A model generated the notes under the pieces. That model saw only the letters and a list, made by a program, of their open reading frames with translations. It was not told where the DNA came from and did not search any database. A stretch of 23,229 bases of DNA from Candidatus Hydrogenedentota bacterium (GTDB taxonomy: Bacteria; Hydrogenedentota; Hydrogenedentia; Hydrogenedentales; SLHB01). The stretch spans positions 2,987-26,215 of the forward strand of contig DAOLNV010000036.1 in the NCBI GenBank assembly GCA_035416745.1, in the 5' to 3' direction. Shown here piece by piece: positions 7,104 to 13,442 of the stretch (the first letter of the stretch is position 1; every line of letters begins with the position of its first letter). The position numbers were made by a program, and so were the translations under genes.

Positions 7104-7943
7104 ATGAAAGGCACAGAACTTCCCGGAACTCAAATCAACGTCATCAACGAAGTACAGCGGGGCCGCTTCAAGCATGTCCTGTTCGACTTCGACGGAACGG
7201 TCAGCCTTCTGCGCGAGGGCTGGCAACTTGTGATGGGTCCGCTCATGGTCGAAATGATCACCGGTGAGGCGCCGGAGGGGCCTTCACCGGAAATCGAAGA
7301 GGAGGTGCGCGAGTATATCGAGGACTCGACGGGCATTCAGACGATTCTTCAAATGGAGCGTCTCGTCGAAATGGTGAAAGCTCACGGCAACGTGCCCGAA
7401 GACAAGATTCTCGACTCCCACGGCTACAAGAAGATCTACAACGACCGCCTCATGGAGCGCGTGAGCGAGCGTATCCGGGACCTCGAGAACGGCACGCTCA
7501 CGCCCAAGGATGTCACCTTGCGGGGGGCGCTGGATTTCCTCGAACGCCTGTCCCGGAAGAACGTCATTATGTATATCTTCAGCGGCACCGACCGCGCCGA
7601 CGTGCGCAACGAGGCGCGCCTTGTGGGCGTGGCCCCGTATTTCCAGGAGATCTGGGGCGCCCTCCGCGAGTATAAGGATTACAACAAGGAGATGGTGCTC
7701 AAGGAGATCATCGCGACGAACAATCTTCATGGCTCGGAAGTGCTGATTGTCGGCGATGGTCCCGTCGAAATACGCAATGCCAAAGACAATGACTGTGTCG
7801 CCGTCGGCGTGGCTTCCGACGAAATCGTGGGCCACGGCTGGAACATGGACAAGTACCCGCGCCTGGTCAAAGCAGGTGCCGACATCATGATCCCCGATTT
7901 TTCGGACGGGCCGGCGCTTATCGACTATCTCTTTCCGCACTAG
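7104..7943 (+). CDS. HAD-superfamily hydrolase, probable phosphatase
   Basis: The 279-residue product has HAD motif I 'DFDGT' (D28 nucleophile, D30 acid/base), motif II at S160 in 'IFSGTD', a likely motif III lysine at K195 or K200, and motif IV 'GDGPVEI' (D218, E222), where the second acidic residue is Glu instead of the common Asp. Residues about 35-140 form a long, mostly helical cap between motifs I and II, as in C1-capped HADs. The specific substrate is unknown. It follows apt by 9 nt with AGGA just upstream, so a nucleotide or phosphoribosyl substrate is possible, but operon position is the only hint. Confidence 0.75.
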   Translation: MKGTELPGTQINVINEVQRGRFKHVLFDFDGTVSLLREGWQLVMGPLMVEMITGEAPEGPSPEIEEEVREYIEDSTGIQTILQMERLVEMVKAHGNVPEDKILDSHGYKKIYNDRLMERVSERIRDLENGTLTPKDVTLRGALDFLERLSRKNVIMYIFSGTDRADVRNEARLVGVAPYFQEIWGALREYKDYNKEMVLKEIIATNNLHGSEVLIVGDGPVEIRNAKDNDCVAVGVASDEIVGHGWNMDKYPRLVKAGADIMIPDFSDGPALIDYLFPH

Positions 7944-8055
7944 TACGGAGAATCTTGCGCGGACCACGCTGAATTGTGCGAAAACGCCCAGGTTAGGGTA
8001 CCATGATGTCTGAAACGGGCCTGTAAGCGGTCCAGAATCAGGAAAGGGGGCGCCT

Positions 8056-9897
8056 ATGGACCAGCATGACCTAACCTGCGACATTCTGGTAGCCGGGGGC
8101 GGGCCTGCGGGCGTTCCCTGCGCGCTCGCGGCGGCGCGTCTGGGGGCTAACGTGATCCTCTGCCAGGACCGCAGCGTTCTTGGGGGCAACGCGTCGAGCG
8201 AAATCCGCATGCACATTGTTGGAGCGGATTGTTCGGGGGGACGAGGCGCGGAACTGGAGACCGAAACGCGCGAAGGGGGCATCATCGAGGAAATCCGTCT
8301 CGATGCGGCCGTCCAGAATCCGCAGCGGTCGGCCTCGATGCTCGATCTCATCCTTTACGACAAGTGCCGGGCTGAACCCAATCTGCAGCTTATGCTCAAT
8401 ACGGCTGTGGTGGGCGCCAAGACCCAAGGCACTCGGCTCACGCATGCGATCGCGCAACGCGAGCCTACCGAAGACCGGTTCACCATTGCCGCGAAGGTCT
8501 TTGTGGACTGCACCGGAGACGGGCGTCTCGGCGCCGAAGCTCAAGCGCCGTTCCGCATGGGGCGCGAGGGGCGTAATGAGTTTAACGAGTCCTTTGCGCC
8601 CGAGGCCGCGGACGAGAAGACACTTGGCTCGTCGTTGCTGTTTATGGGGCGCGACATGGGGCGCCCCGTACCGTTTACGCCCCCGCCGTGGGTGCGGAAA
8701 TTCACGGAGGAAGAGCTCAAACACCGTCCCCATGGAAAGCCGGGCGTCGATCAGAGCCTCGAGTATGGCTATTGGTGGCTCGAGTGGGGGGGGCAACTGG
8801 ATACCATCAAGGACAACGAAGTCATTCGCGACGAATTGCTGGCGATTCTGCTGGGGGTCTGGGACCACCTCAAGAACGGCGGCGACCATGGGGCGGATAA
8901 TTGGGTGCTGGACTGGTTTGGCTTCGTGCCCGGCAAACGCGAGAGCCGCCGGTTTGCCGGCCAGCACGTGTTGACCCAACAGGACCTTCAGGAGTCCCAT
9001 GCGTTTGACGACGCTATTGCCTACGGGGGCTGGCCCATCGATACACACCCGCCCTCGGGGGTGGACGTGCCTGACGAACATCCGTGCTCCCAGCATCAAC
9101 TCGATTACGTGTATGACATACCTCTCCGCGCCTGTGTTTCCGAGGGGCCGCGCAACCTCATGTTCGCGGGGCGCAACATCTCGGCCACGCATGTGGCGTT
9201 CGCGTCGACGCGCGTAATGGCCACCTGCGCGGCGATTGGGCAGGGCGTGGGCACCGCGGCGGCCTATGCCGTGAAGCAGGGCATCGAACCCGCGGACCTT
9301 GCCGCCGATCCGGAGACCATGAGCGCCATCCAGCAACGGTTGTTGCGCGATGATGCCTATCTGATTGGGGTGGTCAACCTGGATCCGAAAGACCGTGCCC
9401 GCGATGCCAAGGTGTCCGCTTCGAGCGCACAACCCAGAGGTGGGGCTGCCAACGTGATCTCAGGGCCAACGCGTTCGACCCATGGATCCCGCGGAGTCAA
9501 ACCGGAGCGCGGCGCGCAAGGTTTGCACCGGTGGATGAGCGAGCCGGCTGCGGGACTGCCAGCCTGGCTTCAGCTCGAGTGGGACGGGCCGGTGCCCGTC
9601 TCCGAAGTGCAGATCATTTTCGATACGGGCATGCATCGCGTGTTGACGTTGACGCATTCCGACGCGTATGCGGCCCGGATGAAATGGGGCCAGCCCCAGC
9701 CTGAGACCGTGCGCGATTATGCCGTCGAGGTCAAGTGCGAAGGCCGTTGGCAGACCGTCGTCGACGTTACGGGCAACTACCAGCGCCGGCGAGTGCACAA
9801 GGTGAAACTGCCGGGCCCCATTTCAGCTCTCAGGCTCAACGTAACGGCTACGAACGGGCTCGATCACGCCCGGGTTTTCGAAGTTCGCGTATACTGA
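8056..9897 (+). CDS. FAD-dependent oxidoreductase (PF12831 type) with C-terminal beta-sandwich-like tail
   Basis: The 613-residue product starts with a dinucleotide-binding fold 'ILVAGGGPAGV' (10-20, GxGxxG), followed by 'LGGNASSEIRMHIVGAD' (42-58), characteristic of the PF12831 FAD oxidoreductase family. 'FVDCTGDGRLG' lies near residue 155, and the FAD-closing segment 'THVAFASTRVMATCAAIGQG' lies near 378. The last ~150 residues have alternating strands ending in 'ATNGLDHARVFEVRVY', like a discoidin/F5-8-type sandwich, suggesting a carbohydrate-binding tail. There is no signal peptide in the predicted start, although family members are often found beside glycan-degradation genes. AAAGGGGG lies 8 nt before the ATG. 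The next gene starts 60 nt downstream. The substrate is unknown. Confidence 0.75.
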   Translation: MDQHDLTCDILVAGGGPAGVPCALAAARLGANVILCQDRSVLGGNASSEIRMHIVGADCSGGRGAELETETREGGIIEEIRLDAAVQNPQRSASMLDLILYDKCRAEPNLQLMLNTAVVGAKTQGTRLTHAIAQREPTEDRFTIAAKVFVDCTGDGRLGAEAQAPFRMGREGRNEFNESFAPEAADEKTLGSSLLFMGRDMGRPVPFTPPPWVRKFTEEELKHRPHGKPGVDQSLEYGYWWLEWGGQLDTIKDNEVIRDELLAILLGVWDHLKNGGDHGADNWVLDWFGFVPGKRESRRFAGQHVLTQQDLQESHAFDDAIAYGGWPIDTHPPSGVDVPDEHPCSQHQLDYVYDIPLRACVSEGPRNLMFAGRNISATHVAFASTRVMATCAAIGQGVGTAAAYAVKQGIEPADLAADPETMSAIQQRLLRDDAYLIGVVNLDPKDRARDAKVSASSAQPRGGAANVISGPTRSTHGSRGVKPERGAQGLHRWMSEPAAGLPAWLQLEWDGPVPVSEVQIIFDTGMHRVLTLTHSDAYAARMKWGQPQPETVRDYAVEVKCEGRWQTVVDVTGNYQRRRVHKVKLPGPISALRLNVTATNGLDHARVFEVRVY

Positions 9898-9957
9898 GTA
9901 TTGGCTGCGATATTCCTGAATTAACAAGTGTCGGAATCCGTGCGGAGGGAACAGGTC

Positions 9958-12453
9958 ATGAAAGACGCTGGCGCGGTTCGAATGCTGGTTTTAGGAATGT
10001 GTGTTGCGGCCGCCGCGGTTGCAGCTGCACATGCGCAGGAAGCCAACGAGTCTCCGGCCATTCGAGACTTGCTCTGGGTCTGGGGCAATCCGGAAATGGC
10101 CGAGGCGGGACCTCACACGCTGGCGACTTTTGCTCAGGCGGCTCCGGCCGAACGGGCGAAACTGCTCGATGTTCCCAATATCGCGATGGGGGGGAACGGT
10201 CTTCCGCGCGATGAGGTCCCGGCCATGGCGCTCACGGCTGAGGTAGCCCATGCGCCGCGCCTGGTGTGGGAAATCGGTTGCGACGACGAAAACGGCGGGC
10301 CCCCCTTCGAATACGGGAAGACCGTGGCGCGCGTGGCGGATGTTGGGAAGGCCTATCCCCAGGTTGAAGGCGTGCTCCTCGACGATATGAGCAGCCAGCA
10401 GATCGACCGGGGACTCAAGCCCGAGCACATCGCCGCATTGCGCGCCCTCCTGCGCGCCCAATGCCCTCAGATCAAGCTCTGGGGGGTCCTCTATACCATG
10501 AACTACGGCATCGCGAATATCGACGATTACATCCGTGAACTCGATGTGATCAGCCTCTGGGTGTGGCATGCCACGGATTTGGGCAAAGTGGAAGAATCGG
10601 TCGCGTATCTCGAGGAACGGTTTCCTGAGAAACCCATCGTTCTCGGACTCTATCTCTACGATTATGGCAACAACAAGCCCATGTCTCCCGAGCAGTTCGA
10701 CCAGCAATGCGGCACTGCGCTCAAACTCGCCCACGCCAAACGCATCGAGGGTATGGTCTTTCTCACCATCACGAACGATGCCGGCATCGTGGGCCGAGCG
10801 GCCGAGTGGGTGAAACGTGTGGGCGGGCAGAAGGTGGGCTCTCCGGAAACGGCGGCCGCAGGCGCCGGCCAGGGTCCCGGGCCCGCGCTCCAATTGGACG
10901 GCCAGTGGCGGTTCTCCGGCGAGCCGTGGACCCAGGACGAAGAGGGGGTCATCCGGCCGCCCGACAAGCGCAATCTGCACAGCCGGGCCTTCTGGACCGG
11001 GCAGGCGTATGCGGACCTCGAGGTCGAGTTCGAGTTCAACGGCGACTATCGAGAAACCGGCACCGGCAGCGCGGGTATTCTGCTGCGCTCGCAGGACGTC
11101 AACCATGCGTACCTTGTCTACTTCCCTTGGGGCGGCCAACAGCTTCGCGCGAAGCACTTCTGGGCGGCCGTGGCTACGATCGACGGCGACGCCTATCTGC
11201 GCCACCTCGCCGCGGAATGGGTTCCGGGGGTTCCGAGCGAGACCGACCGGTGGTACTCCGTGCGCGTCGCGGCGCAGGGGCCCTCGATTGACGTGTGGGT
11301 GGACGGACGGCGTGCCGTGCATGTGGAAGACGACACGTATTCATCCGGTCTGGTAGGTCTTGCGGGTTACGGATGGTACCGTTTCCGCAACATCCGCGCA
11401 GCCGGAGCGCCCGTCCAGGCCCAGCCCTGGAACGCGGAGGCAGCCATTCCTTCCCATGCTTTCACGATTGGCCTGTCCAGCGAGGAGATGCCCAGCGCAT
11501 GCATTGCTCCTGACGGCGACGTGCTGATCGCGGCGGGCAGCCGGCTTGTCCGTTCGAAAGACAAGGGCCGCACGTGGCAGGCGCCCGAGACGCTGCCCGA
11601 GTCGCTCGGAAAGGTTACCGACTACGGGAACACCATGTTTGCCACCCCTGACGGCCGCCTCATGGTTATGGTCTACCACCCTCAGGCAGAGACGGGAAAC
11701 CCTGTGCCGGGCATCTTGATGAGCGAATCGCCGGATAACGGCGCTACTTGGACCGAGCCCGTCCCCTCAACGGTGGCGCCCGAGTGGCCGGCTGTGCCCA
11801 AGAGCCTCGTGCCGTACGGTCCCGTGACCCTGAACAGTGACGGCGTGTTGATGCGCTTCCTGCTGGGAGGGGCGATGGACGAAGGCGCCACGTTTACCGA
11901 TGTCCGCTCGTGGAGCGCCACCCATTGCAAAGCCTACGTGATCCGGAGCGCGGACTCAGGCGCGGCGTGGTCCGCCCCCATCGAGCTTGACCGGCCGTCA
12001 TGGACTAACGCCGAGCGGGGGACCATCCCCGGCTCGCTGGACCTTACCGAACCCACGGCCGCGGTAATGGGGCAGACCGTGACGGCCCTGATCCGCCCGG
12101 TGTACAGCCCGTACATGTGGCAGTGCTGGTCCTATGATGGCGGCGCAACCTGGGACGCTGCCAGCCGCGCCACGTTCCCGGGGTACGCGCAGTCCATGGC
12201 GAAGACGGCTTCCGGGGTGCTCGTCTGCGCCCACCGGTACCCGCACTATGCGGTTAACGTCAGCCGGGATGGCGGCCTGCACTGGGACGCGGGCACGGTC
12301 ATCGACTATGCAGCGTGGGCCATGGGTACGATCACCGAGGTCGAGCCAGACCTCGTCCTCTGCACGTATATGAACGCAGAGCGCAGCATGCCGCTGTTGG
12401 CGCAATTGGTGCGCGTGTCGCCGGACCGGCTCGAGCCGCTTGCGCGGGAGTAG
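9958..12453 (+). CDS. Secreted three-part protein: barrel-like domain, LamG/DUF1080-like domain, five-Asp-box sialidase-type propeller
   Basis: ATG 9958 is preferred over GTG 9928 because GGAGGG sits 8 nt before it and the signal peptide begins there (residues 1-26, ending AHA before Q27). Residues about 35-290 look like a TIM-barrel-type domain ('VEGVLLDDMSSQQID', 'IKLWGVLYTMNYG', 'PIVLGLYLYDYG'). Residues about 310-485 resemble a 3-keto-disaccharide-hydrolase/LamG sandwich ('GILLRSQDVNHAYLVYF', 'VWVDGRRAVHVEDDTYSSGLVGL'). Residues about 500-831 form a sialidase-type propeller with five Asp boxes (S/T-x-D-x-G-x-x-W) at about 533, 591, 664, 725 and 769. It is likely exported and acts on or binds glycans. 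The combination is unusual; the activity is unknown. Another reading is a purely binding protein. Confidence 0.7.
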   Translation: MKDAGAVRMLVLGMCVAAAAVAAAHAQEANESPAIRDLLWVWGNPEMAEAGPHTLATFAQAAPAERAKLLDVPNIAMGGNGLPRDEVPAMALTAEVAHAPRLVWEIGCDDENGGPPFEYGKTVARVADVGKAYPQVEGVLLDDMSSQQIDRGLKPEHIAALRALLRAQCPQIKLWGVLYTMNYGIANIDDYIRELDVISLWVWHATDLGKVEESVAYLEERFPEKPIVLGLYLYDYGNNKPMSPEQFDQQCGTALKLAHAKRIEGMVFLTITNDAGIVGRAAEWVKRVGGQKVGSPETAAAGAGQGPGPALQLDGQWRFSGEPWTQDEEGVIRPPDKRNLHSRAFWTGQAYADLEVEFEFNGDYRETGTGSAGILLRSQDVNHAYLVYFPWGGQQLRAKHFWAAVATIDGDAYLRHLAAEWVPGVPSETDRWYSVRVAAQGPSIDVWVDGRRAVHVEDDTYSSGLVGLAGYGWYRFRNIRAAGAPVQAQPWNAEAAIPSHAFTIGLSSEEMPSACIAPDGDVLIAAGSRLVRSKDKGRTWQAPETLPESLGKVTDYGNTMFATPDGRLMVMVYHPQAETGNPVPGILMSESPDNGATWTEPVPSTVAPEWPAVPKSLVPYGPVTLNSDGVLMRFLLGGAMDEGATFTDVRSWSATHCKAYVIRSADSGAAWSAPIELDRPSWTNAERGTIPGSLDLTEPTAAVMGQTVTALIRPVYSPYMWQCWSYDGGATWDAASRATFPGYAQSMAKTASGVLVCAHRYPHYAVNVSRDGGLHWDAGTVIDYAAWAMGTITEVEPDLVLCTYMNAERSMPLLAQLVRVSPDRLEPLARE

Positions 12454-12468
12454 TCCGGGCGCCTCTGC

Positions 12469-13326
12469 TCAGGGGCATCCCGCGAGGCGGTCAAGAACGC
12501 CGTGTTTCTTGGCAGCGCGCCGCGCCCATTCGCCCAACGCTTTCACGTACGCCTTGCGCACCACCGGCGCAAAGAGCACCCGGCGGTAGCGCTCCTCGAG
12601 GTCCGGGAAATCGCGCTGCAACGTTGCCCGCACCGATTCCCAGACTTTTGGGCGGGGGTTGAGGGCGTCTACCCAGATAACGTCGACCTCAAGCCGCGCA
12701 GCTTGTTCGAACAACGCGTCGAGAGACGCTTCGTTGTCCGAAAGAAACGGCAGCAGCGGGCCAAACATGATGCTCGTCTCGATGCCGGCGTCGTGAGCGC
12801 GTGCCAGGACCTCGAAACGTTCGGCCACGGTGCTGGCGCAAGGTTCCCAGAGGGCGGCGAGGCGCTCATCGGGCGTGGTCACCGTTACGCCGACGCGGCC
12901 GTTGCCTTTGGCGAAGATATCGAGATCCCGCAGGATGAGGGCGCTCTTGGTGAGGGCGTCAACGCGGAATCCGTGCTCGAGCAGGACACGGCAGCATTCG
13001 CGGGTAAGACGCCACGTGCGCTCGAGCGGCTGCCATCCGTCACAGGCGCTGCTCATGAAGACCGCCCCGGGCGGCAGGCGCCGAACTTGTCTCTCGAGCA
13101 CCTCGACCGCGTTGGTTTTCACGTCAACGAAACAGCCCCAGGGCTCCTCATGAGGATGAAACCGCTGCATGTAGCGGGCATAGCAATACCCGCACCCGTG
13201 TGCACACCCCACGTAACAGTTCAGCGAGTAGTCGCTGATACTGCACTTGTTCAGCACCGTCTTGCAGGTGACTTGGCGCACCACGGGGGCCGGACAGCGC
13301 GAAGATGATGACGCAACAACGTCCAT
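12469..13326 (-). CDS. Radical SAM protein of the spore photoproduct lyase (SPL)-like family
   Basis: The 285-residue product carries the 4Fe-4S cluster motif C41-AHG-C45-GY-C48 (CX3CX2C) in 'YVGCAHGCGYCYARYMQRF', preceded by 'LNKCSISDYSLNCY'. This opening is typical of 'SPL family radical SAM' proteins. The following alpha/beta repeats ('FMSSACDGWQPLERTWRLTRECC', 'VDALTKSALILRDLDIF', 'VGVTVTTPDERLAALWEPCASTVAERFEVL') match the barrel. Many such proteins exist in non-sporulating bacteria and their substrates are not known, so repair of spore photoproduct is not implied. The gene converges on the preceding gene with a 15-nt gap. A GAGTGG is the only ribosome-site candidate before the ATG. A palindromic element separates it from the upstream minus-strand gene. 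Confidence 0.8.
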   Translation of the reverse strand: MDVVASSSSRCPAPVVRQVTCKTVLNKCSISDYSLNCYVGCAHGCGYCYARYMQRFHPHEEPWGCFVDVKTNAVEVLERQVRRLPPGAVFMSSACDGWQPLERTWRLTRECCRVLLEHGFRVDALTKSALILRDLDIFAKGNGRVGVTVTTPDERLAALWEPCASTVAERFEVLARAHDAGIETSIMFGPLLPFLSDNEASLDALFEQAARLEVDVIWVDALNPRPKVWESVRATLQRDFPDLEERYRRVLFAPVVRKAYVKALGEWARRAAKKHGVLDRLAGCP

Positions 13327-13339
13327 GAGACCACTCTAG

Positions 13340-13440
13340 AGTTTTGGGGACACAATACTCAATTATCACCATGAATGTTCAAGACACTCGTGGTAGACAA
13401 TGTGCGGAACACCTCAATTGAGTATTGTGTCCCCAAAACT
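13340..13440. repeat. 101-bp palindromic element with perfect 25-bp inverted arms (MITE/RAYT-like)
   Basis: The arms 13340-13364 (starting AGTTTTGGGGACAC) and 13416-13440 (ending GTGTCCCCAAAACT) are exact reverse complements over 25 bp and enclose a 51-nt centre without coding potential. The element lies 2 nt from the stop of the 988-residue gene and 13 nt from the radical SAM start. TCTA occurs at 13335-13338 and 13442-13445, one base outside each arm, and could be a 4-bp target duplication. The GGGGACA-type end resembles the ends of elements moved by REP-associated Y1 transposases (my recollection, not checked). No transposase is present. Confidence 0.75.
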
Positions 13441-13442
13441 AT

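Noticed and set aside
7284..8351. 355-codon minus-strand ORF
   Set aside because: Opposes the HAD gene and the start of the FAD gene, both with intact motifs; no ribosome site or recognisable domain.
8071..9432. 453-codon minus-strand ORF
   Set aside because: Antisense to the FAD oxidoreductase; composition (His/Arg/Pro-rich) is typical of a shadow frame.
9991..11322. 443-codon minus-strand ORF
   Set aside because: Antisense to the three-part secreted protein with no motif of its own.
12454..12480. Hairpin GCCTC/GGGGC between the convergent genes as a bidirectional terminator
   Set aside because: A 5-bp stem with a wobble pair and no U-run on either side, overlapping a stop codon; too weak to call.
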